Source of the DNA: DATGZX01 sp035296965
GTDB taxonomy: Bacteria; Planctomycetota; Planctomycetia; Gemmatales; Gemmataceae
Assembly (NCBI GenBank): GCA_035296965.1
Contig: DATGZX010000114.1
Coordinates: forward strand, 62,001 to 126,000
DNA: 64,000 nucleotides
Reading direction: 5' to 3'
Shown: positions 34,776 through 43,915 of the stretch, one piece after another
How positions within the stretch are numbered: the stretch's first letter is position 1
How the letters are laid out: the number at the start of each line of letters is the position of its first letter
Notes under the pieces: model-generated
Told to the model about the DNA's origin: nothing
Database searches by the model: none
The model's input: the letters and a program-made list of their open reading frames with translations, nothing else
Program-made: the position numbers and the translations under genes

Positions 34776-35918
34776 ATGAAACGAGCGATCATCCTCCTGT
34801 TTTTGGGAAGCAGTGCTTTTTTTGGCGGCGGCCTGGCCGTCACAATTTCCCCTCAGTTGCAGGCCCCGGCCGCCGCCCAATCACCAGCCTCCTCGCATGG
34901 CTTGCCTTCTCCTTCCAGTGACGTGATTCAGATCGGAGATCGGTTCGAAGCCGTCGCTCAGCGCGTGTCGCCGGCCGTGGTCTATGTAGAAGCGACGAAA
35001 CCAGCCAAGCCCACTGCAAGCAAGAGCTCTTCCATCGAAGAATCAGGCTCTGGAGTACTGGTCCGCTTCAGCGGCGAAGCCAATGTCCTGGTGCTGACCA
35101 ACAATCACGTAATTGCCCATGCAGCCGCCGAGCAGATTACGATCGACCTCGCAGATGGCCGACTCTTTCATCCGACGCGTGTGTGGGCCGACGCCGAGTC
35201 CGACGTGGCAGTGCTGCGCATCGAGAGCAACACCAATCTGCCGACCGCTCCACTAGGCGACAGCGACAGCGCACGCGTTGGCCAATGGGTGCTGGCGATC
35301 GGCAGCCCCTTCGGCCTCAATCAGACAGTAACGCATGGCATCATCAGTGCCCGCGAGCGGGGTCAAGTGAGCCTAGGCACGACTATTCGCATCAAGGATT
35401 TCCTGCAAACCGACGCGGCCATCAACCCAGGCTCCAGTGGCGGACCGTTGGTCAATCTGAACGGCGAGGTCATCGGCGTAAACACGGCGATCGCTTCCCA
35501 CTCCGGCAGTAACAGCGGGGTGGCGTTCAGCATTCCCGTGAACCTGGTCAAACGTGTCGTGGGGCAGCTGCTGGAAAAAGGCAATGTAAGTAGAGGGTAC
35601 CTGGGAATGCAGCTAGCTCAATCCTTCGAGCCGGCCGATGCAGTCAAACTCGGGCTGGATAGGGTACAAGGCGCGCTTGTCGAGACGGTCTATACAGGCA
35701 CGCCCGCCGCATCGGCCGGCTTACGCGCTAACGACGTGGTGCTGCAAATCGATAACTTCGCCGTCCGGAATGAAAACCAGTTGATCAACTCGGTTAGCGC
35801 CATGCCGGTGGGTCAAAAGATCCGCCTTCAAGTATGGCGCGATCGCAAGATCGTCACCCTTGAAGCAGTGATTGGCGACTGGTCGCAAGGCCAGACGCGC
35901 TTGCGCAACGAACCCTGA
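34776..35918 (+). CDS. HtrA/DegP-type serine protease with one PDZ domain
   Basis: The 380-residue protein has a signal-anchor at the N terminus (AIILLFLGSSAFFGGGLAVTI). The trypsin-like domain shows the full triad: His in LTNNHVIAH, Asp in ESDVAVLRI and Ser in INPGSSGGPLVNLNGEVIGV. One PDZ domain closes the protein (about residues 275-370), with RGYLGMQLAQ and TPAASAGLRANDVVLQIDN. It should act in the periplasm on misfolded proteins. The ATG at 34776 (MKRAIILLF) gives a proper signal sequence; the frame is open from 34626, but the extra 50 residues do not resemble family starts. A single PDZ makes it DegS-like in layout. It ends 16 bp from the convergent DUF2339 gene. Confidence 0.92.
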   Translation: MKRAIILLFLGSSAFFGGGLAVTISPQLQAPAAAQSPASSHGLPSPSSDVIQIGDRFEAVAQRVSPAVVYVEATKPAKPTASKSSSIEESGSGVLVRFSGEANVLVLTNNHVIAHAAAEQITIDLADGRLFHPTRVWADAESDVAVLRIESNTNLPTAPLGDSDSARVGQWVLAIGSPFGLNQTVTHGIISARERGQVSLGTTIRIKDFLQTDAAINPGSSGGPLVNLNGEVIGVNTAIASHSGSNSGVAFSIPVNLVKRVVGQLLEKGNVSRGYLGMQLAQSFEPADAVKLGLDRVQGALVETVYTGTPAASAGLRANDVVLQIDNFAVRNENQLINSVSAMPVGQKIRLQVWRDRKIVTLEAVIGDWSQGQTRLRNEP

Positions 35919-35934
35919 TGAAGCAGCGCATTGC

Positions 35935-38796
35935 TCATTTGTTGAGAATCACATTTTCCTCATTCGCCGCTGGTCGAACTGCCTCATCTTGGGGTCGCTC
36001 TGCGTTCAGAAGCTTGGGGCTCACGTAGCCATACAGCACCGAGGTCACCAGAAGCACCAGGCCGAGCCCGATCAAGGACAGCACGCGGTAGCCATATTCC
36101 ACCTGGCTGATATCGAGGATCGCGACCTTGAGCAAGGTAGCGCCGAACAAACCCAGGCCGAAATAGCGAAGGAAAGCTGTTCGGAATCGAAAGCCCGCAC
36201 TGACTGAGCTGATGGCAAATAATGACCAGAAGAGCGAGACAGCCACATGCTTGGCGATGACCGGATTCTTGAAGTCAGCCGCAAGTGAGGTGGCAAAGGC
36301 GCGGTCGATTTCCAGCGTGCACGCGGTCAAGAGTACGAATAACGCGGTCAGATCGGCCAGGCCTCGAAAGAAAGCACCTTCACTGCGCCCCAGCGACGCG
36401 GGTGGCACAAGTCGGCGGAGTGCGAAAAATGCGGCCAAAATCACTCCTGCCGTAAGCATTTCGAGATTGAGAAAGACCCGAACAGGCACCGGCTGTGCGG
36501 TCACATTCAATCGGATGTACAGCATGTCGACAAACAGGAACTTTGCCGCTACGACGATCAGGAGGATCCATGGGAGCAAATTAGGAAACACCAAACGCCG
36601 CGCCGCGAGCGCCAGGATCAAGGCATAGGCTGTCCCGAGCAAGCTCAGCCAGAGAAGCTTGACCTGAAGCGGGGGCGCAACAAAGGCAAATCCTTGCGCC
36701 AGTTGGCGTTCGACCATGCGATCGACTTCAAAAGTGAGGCCCAAGACCAGCAGGCCGACCGATAAAGCTACGGTCGCAAAGGCCCACGCGCGAACTGGAA
36801 TAGGCTCAGCCTGGTTCTTCCTCAGCAGCGCTTCGAAGGTCGAGCGCCGCAGTACGGTCACCCCCCACAGAGAGGCTGCCAATAGTGCGCCCACCCCCAT
36901 GACAGGGTTGAGCACCGGAAGGTAATGCAAGGCGTTCCATTGAGGGGAGAATCGATCTCCCGCAGCGGCGAAGACAACCCACTGGATCGTCGCAATGAGG
37001 AAGACCGCGAGACCGTGCAGTGTGAGCGAGAGTTGCTGCGGGACGTAATCCGCACAGACCAGCAGCCAACCCCACAGCAAGATGGCAAACGCCGCGCCCA
37101 CCGGCGGTAGCGCTTCGAGCGCGGCCACAATCCATACCAGCGATGCCAGGATGCTGATAAACCAGGCCCGCTGCCACGAGAACGTTATCCTGCTTCGCTC
37201 CAGAGGCGCGAGTCCAAGTTGCAAGAGCCAAGCCAGAATCAAGCCGACTCCCGCCAGTAACCATGCCAGGACCGTGTACCCTGGGATCGGCTGGTTCAGC
37301 AGGGTGAGCCAGGTCGCGTGGGCACTTTCGTGCGTTTTATCGATGGCGTCAACCATCAGGCGCCCGAGCGCGAGCAACCAGGCGGCACTTGCCGCCAGCC
37401 GCGCCGCCCAGCGATCGAAACGCGCCCCGAGTGCGGCGAGCGTCAAGCTCAGGACGGCCCACGTCAAGCAAATCCAACTGCCCGTCAGGCTTACGGGCAC
37501 GGCCAGGATCAAGAGGCCCAAGCCTTGAAGGCGATAGCCGGCCGCGAGTGCTGTGACCAGGCGATTCTCCCGCGCGACGAGCAAGAATCCACTGGACAGG
37601 CAGAGAGCCGAAAGAAGCAGGGTAGAGCAGCCCCGTAACATGGCACTGTCGTGTCGATAGAACGTATCGAGTATTACAGCCGTCAGTCCGGCAGTGACGA
37701 GGGCACTGAATAGTGTGCCCCATCCCTGTGCCAGCTGCATGCCCCATTTGCTTTCGCCGCTGCCTACCAATAGTGCAGACCGGAGGAGTTCGCCCTGATA
37801 GGCCGCCGCATAGAGAACCGCAAACCACAAAAGCTCACTGGTTAGCCCGCTCCCCCATTTCCCGGAGTCGAGGCAGACCGCTACCCACCAGGCAGTTGCG
37901 GCGAGAGATAGAGACCGCAGTACCCACCACTTGGGAAACTTGCCCCATAAGGCAAGAAGGAGAGCAACTATCTGGAGCGTAAACACATAGGTTAGCAACG
38001 GCACGCCTGGCTGTTGTCCCGAGCTGAGTAAGATTGGAGCCAGCTGACCGCCAAGCTGCGATAGGACTGCAATCGAGGCAAGTCGGCCCCGCATCGCCAC
38101 GGCCGAGCCAACCAGCGTGGACAGCACCGCGAAGGCGAACGCAACGTTATAGGAGTACTCCTGGTAATAGATGTTTCCCGCATAGCTTACAACGAAGAGA
38201 ACTGCTACCCCCGCCCCGAAAGGGCCGACCGAAGAGATGGGGTTAATGCGGCGATAGACGATTTCCCCGGCCGCGATCAACAGGAACCCGCCCAGCGACA
38301 TGAGCAACAGGCGCACGGGCACTGGAACGTGGCCGAACCAACCCTGGTCGTAAGCGAACTTGATGCCCAGCGCGACTCCGCTCACCAAAACGATCGCGCC
38401 GACCCACCCGGCCCATTTGAGGCCAATCGTCTGTTCAAGCGCGAGGGCTTGGCGCGGCGCCGGCGTTTGCGGGCCTTTCTTTTCATGACTCGCATGCGCC
38501 GTTCGAGGTCTCGGGATAACTGTGCGAATGGCTGTCAAAGCGGGTACGGGCTGCGAAGGACCTGGTCTCTCTGCAGGCAGCGCAGAAAGAATCTCTTCCA
38601 CTGCACCACGCCGGCTGCCTGCAATGTCGAGGAGCGGGTGCTCGGGCCGGCGCGGCTCGCTAGATGTCGGAATACTAGGCGACGGAGCTGGAGCAGGGGC
38701 GGGGCGCAAGACGGCCTCCAGGCTTGCCAGGCGTTGCTCAAGCGTGTCAAGTCGGCGACATACCTCTTCGAGGCTGGGTGGTACCTCGTCGGGCAT
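35935..38796 (-). CDS. DUF2339 large polytopic membrane protein
   Basis: The 953-residue protein has a cytoplasmic N terminus with a coiled coil (LEEVCRRLDTLEQRLASLEAVLRP) and a Pro-rich linker. Some two dozen hydrophobic segments then fill the rest. The segment after the linker, TIGLKWAGWVGAIVLVSGVA followed by LGIKFAYDQGWFG, is the hallmark of DUF2339 (typically ...GxxWLxxxGaialilGvaFfLKyA...). The function of the family is unknown; some members have been discussed as transporters or envelope factors, but nothing here decides. CAGGAG lies 6 bases before the ATG. The protein ends in a short hydrophilic tail. Confidence 0.85.
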   Translation of the reverse strand: MPDEVPPSLEEVCRRLDTLEQRLASLEAVLRPAPAPAPSPSIPTSSEPRRPEHPLLDIAGSRRGAVEEILSALPAERPGPSQPVPALTAIRTVIPRPRTAHASHEKKGPQTPAPRQALALEQTIGLKWAGWVGAIVLVSGVALGIKFAYDQGWFGHVPVPVRLLLMSLGGFLLIAAGEIVYRRINPISSVGPFGAGVAVLFVVSYAGNIYYQEYSYNVAFAFAVLSTLVGSAVAMRGRLASIAVLSQLGGQLAPILLSSGQQPGVPLLTYVFTLQIVALLLALWGKFPKWWVLRSLSLAATAWWVAVCLDSGKWGSGLTSELLWFAVLYAAAYQGELLRSALLVGSGESKWGMQLAQGWGTLFSALVTAGLTAVILDTFYRHDSAMLRGCSTLLLSALCLSSGFLLVARENRLVTALAAGYRLQGLGLLILAVPVSLTGSWICLTWAVLSLTLAALGARFDRWAARLAASAAWLLALGRLMVDAIDKTHESAHATWLTLLNQPIPGYTVLAWLLAGVGLILAWLLQLGLAPLERSRITFSWQRAWFISILASLVWIVAALEALPPVGAAFAILLWGWLLVCADYVPQQLSLTLHGLAVFLIATIQWVVFAAAGDRFSPQWNALHYLPVLNPVMGVGALLAASLWGVTVLRRSTFEALLRKNQAEPIPVRAWAFATVALSVGLLVLGLTFEVDRMVERQLAQGFAFVAPPLQVKLLWLSLLGTAYALILALAARRLVFPNLLPWILLIVVAAKFLFVDMLYIRLNVTAQPVPVRVFLNLEMLTAGVILAAFFALRRLVPPASLGRSEGAFFRGLADLTALFVLLTACTLEIDRAFATSLAADFKNPVIAKHVAVSLFWSLFAISSVSAGFRFRTAFLRYFGLGLFGATLLKVAILDISQVEYGYRVLSLIGLGLVLLVTSVLYGYVSPKLLNAERPQDEAVRPAANEENVILNK

Positions 38797-39017
38797 GATC
38801 TACTCCTGGAAACTCAGGGAGCCGAACTGCTTTCATCATAGGCTGAGCGGAGGCAGACACAAGAAAAACCTCTGCAGCGGAGCCCAGGGAGGGCGGCGGG
38901 GCCGGGGATAAGGGGCGGAAGTGCTTTTCGTTTTACCACTCTGTCCAGGAGCACGCTGTCTTGCCGATCGGGAACGGTCCGCACCCAGATGAATTCCTCG
39001 CACGCTACTTTGGTCCG

Positions 39018-39437
39018 TCACTCTTCGACAGGCTTGCGTCGCGCCGACTTGGCGGCGCCGCGCCGGCGCTTGTCTCTTAGTCGTGCTTCACGCGAGGCTC
39101 TTGTCGCTTTGCTTACTCTGCGAACTTTGGGACGTAAGGCGGCCTTGCCGATCATCTCTCCCAGCTTTTCAAGGCAATCCTGCCGATTCCTCTCCTGGTC
39201 GCGATAACGCTGGGAACTGAGAATCAACTCCCCTCCCACAGTGATGCGCCCACGTTGTTGTGCCTGGAGGCGTTGTTTCACTTCTGGCGGCAAACTTGGA
39301 CTGCCAGCAACATCCCAGCGCAGAACAGCCTTGGAGGCCACCTTATTGACGTTCTGTCCACCCGGACCTCCGGAACGGACATAGGTCCAGTGAAATTCAG
39401 TTTCAGGAATTCGAATCCCACGACCAAACTCCAGCAT
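39018..39437 (-). CDS. arfB: Alternative ribosome-rescue factor, class I release-factor-like
   Basis: The 139-residue protein contains the catalytic GGQ motif in TYVRSGGPGGQNVNKVASKAV, which hydrolyses peptidyl-tRNA on stalled ribosomes. After the short alpha/beta domain comes a strongly basic tail (KATRASREARLRDKRRRGAAKSARRK). ArfB/YaeJ inserts such a tail into the empty mRNA channel. The absence of a codon-recognition domain and the size fit ArfB rather than RF1/RF2. It is monocistronic. The 432 bp between it and the divergent glycosyltransferase gene (39438-39869) contain no supported gene. Confidence 0.93.
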   Translation of the reverse strand: MLEFGRGIRIPETEFHWTYVRSGGPGGQNVNKVASKAVLRWDVAGSPSLPPEVKQRLQAQQRGRITVGGELILSSQRYRDQERNRQDCLEKLGEMIGKAALRPKVRRVSKATRASREARLRDKRRRGAAKSARRKPVEE

Positions 39438-39869
39438 CTCTACGACTCCACATCGCCGAGGTGCGAGATCGGCTGCTTCTTCGCTGCACGTTGTACAAGT
39501 AGTTTATGAGAGTCCAGGAACACTGCCGTATTTGCGTCAAAAGGCTTTCCCCCTCTCTCCAGCCAGGGTCGCTAGCCTTTCCAGTTATCCAAAGCTGCGA
39601 TAAGCCCCCGTTTAGTCGAGCCTGGGCAATCGAATGCCCAAGAGTTCGATCAAATGGAGTTTACCGAAAGAAATCAACGACAGAGATTTGTCAAAAACAC
39701 CGACTAGAGAACAAAGGACTACTTGGGCCGATAGGCAGGGGTGACCTGCCTTGACCTCAATCGCCAAAGGTCCTACCATCGGCGAGATGTTTGCTCCCTG
39801 TACTGGGCGTCCTGAGCCGATTCAAGAGAGTCGGGCCAGGATGCCAAGGACAGAGAAGCGGGGGAATTC

Positions 39870-41618
39870 ATGGAAGAAGGGCCCGCGGCAAGCACCTGCA
39901 CGCAAAGCGCTCCACCCCGAGCGGCGCTGAAGGTCAGACTGGGCAGCTTGCCTCGATTCGAATTGGCGAACGCCGAGCCGAAGTCGCAACGTATTACGCT
40001 GTGCGACCTCGGCCTGCTTCTGCTCCTGTTACTTCTGGCCGGCAGCGTCCGTTTCTGGCTCATCGCTCGCACGGAAGTTGCAGCGCGCGACGGCATCGGC
40101 TTCGTTCGCTATGCGCTGCAACTTGAGAGCCAGCCTTGGTCCCAGGTGCTGCGCGATAGTCAGCAGCATCCGGGCTATCCCTTTCTTCTGATGCTGGTGT
40201 CCTGGCCTGTGAGGTACTTCTCCGGCGTTACCGACTGCGTCAGTATGCAGCTTAGCGCCCAGCTCACCAGCGGTCTGGCAGGACTCCTGCTCGTCATCCC
40301 GATGTACTTCCTGGGAAGAGAGCTGTTCGACCGCAAGGCGGGTTTCTGGGGAGCCGCACTTTTCCAGTGCCTCCCGGTGAGTTCCCGCGTCATGTCGGAT
40401 GCCCTGTCCGAAGCTACTTTTCTTCTGTTCTGCGCCATGGCCCTGCTCTTGGCTGTTCGCGCCATGCGCACGCGGTCCGTACTGGGGTTTCTGGCGTGCG
40501 GCATGTGCGGCGGTTTTGCCTACTTGACCCGCCCCGAGGGTGCCCTGGTGGTGGCCGCAACCGGCCTGGTCCTGCTGGGAATCCAGGCCAATAGACTTTG
40601 GCGCTGGCCAGGAAGGCATCTTTTGGCATGCGGAGTGAGCCTCGCGCTAGGCGCCCTCCTCATGGGTGGGCCTTACGTGTTGGTCACCGGCAGCTTGACA
40701 AATAAACCTACGCCTCGGGCAATGATGCGGAGGGCTCAAGCCGTTCGATCGGGAGAGGAGAGCAATCCTCCCGCGCTCGCGCCTGAGCCAAGCAGGCCCC
40801 AATCTGCTCTCATGCGCGGCCCGATCCTGGCGTCGATCCTGGCGGTCTACGCCCCCGAAGGAGCGCAGGACCGGCGCTGGTGGGCCCTTCAAGCAATTGG
40901 CACCGAGGTGGCGCGCGGTTACTTGTACGTGATCGGCATCCCCGTGCTCGTCGGCATGTGGTGGTTTCGTGGCCGCATGCACGAAGTACCGGGAGCGTGG
41001 GTACTGCTCGTCCTTTGCCTGCTGCAGGCATTGGTTTTGTGGCGCTTGGCGGTCGTTGTGGGTTATGTTGCCGACCGCCATGTGTTGCTTCTGGTCCTGT
41101 GCGGCGTCTTCACCGCCGCTGCTGCGACATCGAACATCGGCATGTGGCTCGGCGCTCTTGTGGGTCGAATCGCATTGGGTTCGAAAGGAAGCACTTGGCA
41201 GTCGGCAACTTTCGCTTCATGCTTATCCGTGCTGTTGCTCATCGGCCAGACGGGATTTGGGCTGCCGGAGAGTCTAAAGCCCTTACATGCGAATCGGGCC
41301 GGGCACAGGGCAGCCGGGGAATGGTTGGCGAAAAATTCCATCCCGGCAGATCCGATTGAAGATCCCTTCTGCTGGGCCCACTTCTACGCGAACCGTGTCT
41401 TCTGGGAAGGTAAGACTCCTCCCGCCCCACCGGGCTACAAGCCCACGCAATATGTCGTGATCGAACACTCCGAGCACGACCATACCAGACTGCCGACCAT
41501 GGAGAGGGCGCTCCGGCTTGCCGCGCAAGGGCACGCCGTCTACCACTGGCCGACCAACAAGTCCGAGGAAGATTCGAAGGTCCTCGTCTATGCCATCCCG
41601 CCGCAGAACCCCAGATGA
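39870..41618 (+). CDS. GT39/ArnT-like membrane glycosyltransferase
   Basis: The 582-residue protein has about 11-12 membrane segments. The first outer loop reads ARTEVAARDGIGFVRYALQL, with the acidic residue expected in the GT-C superfamily, followed by SQQHPGYPFLLMLV, the conserved HPPxY-like motif (here HPGYP). The region after the last helices is a short soluble domain (WLAKNSIPADPIEDPFCWAHFYANRVF). Relatives move sugars from polyprenyl phosphate to proteins or lipids on the outer side of the inner membrane. The acceptor is unknown. The N-terminal 45 residues before the first helix are polar. Downstream lies copy B of the repeat family described at 541-676. Confidence 0.8.
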   Translation: MEEGPAASTCTQSAPPRAALKVRLGSLPRFELANAEPKSQRITLCDLGLLLLLLLLAGSVRFWLIARTEVAARDGIGFVRYALQLESQPWSQVLRDSQQHPGYPFLLMLVSWPVRYFSGVTDCVSMQLSAQLTSGLAGLLLVIPMYFLGRELFDRKAGFWGAALFQCLPVSSRVMSDALSEATFLLFCAMALLLAVRAMRTRSVLGFLACGMCGGFAYLTRPEGALVVAATGLVLLGIQANRLWRWPGRHLLACGVSLALGALLMGGPYVLVTGSLTNKPTPRAMMRRAQAVRSGEESNPPALAPEPSRPQSALMRGPILASILAVYAPEGAQDRRWWALQAIGTEVARGYLYVIGIPVLVGMWWFRGRMHEVPGAWVLLVLCLLQALVLWRLAVVVGYVADRHVLLLVLCGVFTAAAATSNIGMWLGALVGRIALGSKGSTWQSATFASCLSVLLLIGQTGFGLPESLKPLHANRAGHRAAGEWLAKNSIPADPIEDPFCWAHFYANRVFWEGKTPPAPPGYKPTQYVVIEHSEHDHTRLPTMERALRLAAQGHAVYHWPTNKSEEDSKVLVYAIPPQNPR

Positions 41619-41660
41619 GGATTGCCGTCACGCACCTACTTGGTTACTGCCGGAATCGAA

Positions 41661-41805
41661 AAATGTCAGGTTTTGTCATGTAAAAGGGGGCATGTAGACA
41701 AATCGTCTAACATGAAAAACCTCCCCAAGTGACTATTCTGCAATTGGTTACATATCAGCTAGGAACCTGGACCAATGGCAGTTCCACCTGACATTTGTCA
41801 TGTGT
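41661..41805 (+). repeat. Copy B of the two-copy 3'-flanking repeat family
   Basis: This 145-base unit starts 42 nt after the stop of the glycosyltransferase gene. It shares with copy A the opening AAATGTCAGGTTTTGTCATG plus G-run (27 of 30 positions matching). A hairpin occurs at the same place but with different bases (TAGAC/GTCTA within CATG...CATG), then a second hairpin (GGAAC/GTTCC), and it closes with TGACATTTGTCATGTGT. The stem sequences have changed together while pairing is kept, which suggests selection on structure. Function unknown. Confidence 0.65.
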
Positions 41806-42002
41806 GCTAACGTTCCTATTTCTAAGATTTCCGAATCCATCTCCATACCCCAAAATCAAGACTTGAGCTCGCGCCAGCAAATCGACTCGCGTTCAGCCGC
41901 TGCGGTTCCCACGGCTCTTGAGAAGCTACAATGGCTGCTAATGACCGCTTGGAGCCCCCGGAGTGGGGACGGGCTTCTCTTTTGCTGGGAGATGGAGGTC
42001 AC

Positions 42003-42518
42003 ATGAATGCCGACGAGTTGAGGGCCTTGCAGGCACCTCTCAAGGCGCGTTACCGCGAGGAGCCAGGAACCGCGTCACTCACCCTCAAGGCCCACGGAAC
42101 TTTGGGAAGCGGAGGCGTCACTTGCAAGGTCGAGACTGGCAAGGCTCTCGTGGAAGCGGGATTGCATCCGGCGGCGGGCGGAGATGGGCTGGCGGCGTGC
42201 TCTGGCGACATGCTTCTCGAAGCGCTGGTTGCTTGCGCAGGAGTGACACTCAAGGCGGTGGCGACTGCACTGGATGTGCCCGTGCACGGCGGCACAGTGA
42301 CCGCGGAAGGCACGCTGGATTTCCGAGGAACACTTGCTGTTAGCAAGGAAGCGCTCGTAGGCTTCAAAGACATTCGACTGCACTTCGAACTGGAAACGAA
42401 TGCTTCCCAAGAGCAACTAGCAACACTATTGAAGCTGACGGAACGCTATTGCGTGATCTACCAAACGCTGCAACGCGCGCCGAGCATGAGTCTCTCTTGC
42501 AAGGCAACGCCTGATTGA
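42003..42518 (+). CDS. OsmC/Ohr-type peroxiredoxin
   Basis: The 171-residue protein has the two redox cysteines of the OsmC family. The first is in DMLLEALVACAGVTLKAVA, at the start of the central helix. The second is in LTERYCVIYQTLQRAP. OsmC proteins reduce organic hydroperoxides in the cytoplasm as dimers. Membership of the general OsmC-like group, rather than Ohr proper, is suggested by the N-terminal extension (about 30 residues before the first strand). The ATG at 42003 is chosen because GGGAGATGGAGG lies just before it; an earlier ATG at 41931 would add an unlikely 24 residues. It is convergent with the macB-like gene, 14 bp apart. Confidence 0.88.
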   Translation: MNADELRALQAPLKARYREEPGTASLTLKAHGTLGSGGVTCKVETGKALVEAGLHPAAGGDGLAACSGDMLLEALVACAGVTLKAVATALDVPVHGGTVTAEGTLDFRGTLAVSKEALVGFKDIRLHFELETNASQEQLATLLKLTERYCVIYQTLQRAPSMSLSCKATPD

Positions 42519-42532
42519 CCCGGCGCCCTGGC

Positions 42533-43876
42533 CTATTCGTGTCGAAGCGCTTCGATGGGGTCCAGCCTGGAAGCACGCCACGCCGGATATAATCCGAAAA
42601 GTACGCCGACGACGATGGAAACCGCCAGCGACAAGAAAATGGAAGGAACATGGAGCTTTGCAGGCACGTTTGATTTGAACATCTGCGCGCAGACTGGAAT
42701 GGCATACACGAGGATTAAACCGAAGATCATGCCGATCAGGCCGCCAAGCGTGGTTTGCGCCACGGCTTCGATCAGGAACTGTAGCGTGATATCGCGTCGC
42801 TTGGCGCCGAGGGCGCGCCGAATTCCAATCTCACGTGTACGCTCGGTGACCGTGGCAAGCATGATGTTCATGATGCCAATACCGCCCACGAAAAGCGAAA
42901 TACCGGCGATAAAGAACAATAACACTTCATAGCGCTGCTGAGTGCGCTCGGCTTCCTCCAGGCGGTCCAAGGGCACGGTCAAGGCCCAGTCGTTTTTGAG
43001 GTGGCGCGCCAGTAAGCTGCGGACGACGTCACCGGTCGGGCGCACCTGGTACGTTTCCTTGACAGTCAGCGTAACCTGGCTCAATTCGACCTGTTCGCCT
43101 GAAAAGGAGCCAGACGTACGAATGACGATGCGCTGCCCAAAACGACGATTGCACGTCTCCAGGGGAATATAAACGTCGTCGTTAAACTGTTCCGCGGCCT
43201 GGCTGCCGCCGCTGCCGCCCGTCGGCATCCGATCGTCTAGCACCCCCACAACGACATAGAAATGCTGGCCTAGGCGCACTGTTTGTTCAAGAGGGTTGTC
43301 GAATGGGAACAACTTCTGGGCGACCGAGTTTCCCAGTACCGCTACATTTTTCATGTAGTGGTTGTCTTCCTCGTTCAAAAAACGACCCGCCAGTACCTCG
43401 AATTTGTGCACGTCTGCGTAGGCAGGCGTCGTGGCGACAACGCGACCGTTGGCCATACGTGCCAGGTGGCGGATTTCCTGCGGAAACACACGGAGAGGGA
43501 CATTCCGGATTACGGTCGGAATCGTCAGTAGGCGCCCATAGTCTTCTTCGGTCAACCCATAAACCGCGAATCGGGTACGGCGTTGCGTCGAAGAATCATC
43601 CGGCGGCTTGACGCTCCGGACGATGATGTTCGTTGCACCCTGCCGCTTTATGTCTTCCAGGGCATCCTGCATGCTTCCTTCGCCGAGGGACATCAGGGAA
43701 ATTACCGAGGCGGTACCAATAATGATGCCGAGCACGGAGAGGAAGGCACGCAGTTTATGCAGCCACAAACTGCGGAGAGCCAAGCCCAAGCCGCGCCGGC
43801 CCTTATCGGAAAAACAGACGCCGATAAATCCAGCGCCCAGGCTAAGGCCGAACAGTATCCAAAGGATATAGGTCAT
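42533..43876 (-). CDS. MacB/FtsX-type ABC transporter permease
   Basis: The 447-residue permease has four membrane helices in the MacB layout. One lies near the N terminus (LRAFLSVLGIIIGTASVISLMSLG), followed by a large periplasmic domain (about 70-320). Three helices close the protein, with FIAGISLFVGGIGIMNIMLA, TREIGIRRALGAKRRDI and the C-terminal GLYPAWRASRLDPIEALRHE. The last two are the FtsX-family coupling motifs. An extra short helix at the very N terminus (YILWILFGLSLGAGFIGVCF) is unusual for MacB. It is the third gene of the fusion-protein/ATPase/permease operon, 39 bp after the ATPase. The nucleotide-binding domain is a separate polypeptide, as in LolCDE, unlike E. coli MacB, where it is fused. 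Confidence 0.92.
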   Translation of the reverse strand: MTYILWILFGLSLGAGFIGVCFSDKGRRGLGLALRSLWLHKLRAFLSVLGIIIGTASVISLMSLGEGSMQDALEDIKRQGATNIIVRSVKPPDDSSTQRRTRFAVYGLTEEDYGRLLTIPTVIRNVPLRVFPQEIRHLARMANGRVVATTPAYADVHKFEVLAGRFLNEEDNHYMKNVAVLGNSVAQKLFPFDNPLEQTVRLGQHFYVVVGVLDDRMPTGGSGGSQAAEQFNDDVYIPLETCNRRFGQRIVIRTSGSFSGEQVELSQVTLTVKETYQVRPTGDVVRSLLARHLKNDWALTVPLDRLEEAERTQQRYEVLLFFIAGISLFVGGIGIMNIMLATVTERTREIGIRRALGAKRRDITLQFLIEAVAQTTLGGLIGMIFGLILVYAIPVCAQMFKSNVPAKLHVPSIFLSLAVSIVVGVLFGLYPAWRASRLDPIEALRHE

Positions 43877-43915
43877 TGGTGCGCTCGGGGAGCTACGTAG
43901 TGAGCTCGAATCTGG

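Noticed and set aside
39405..39430. tRNA T-loop-like sequence ATTCGAATCCC
   Set aside because: It is inside the ArfB coding region and has no cloverleaf or acceptor stem around it.
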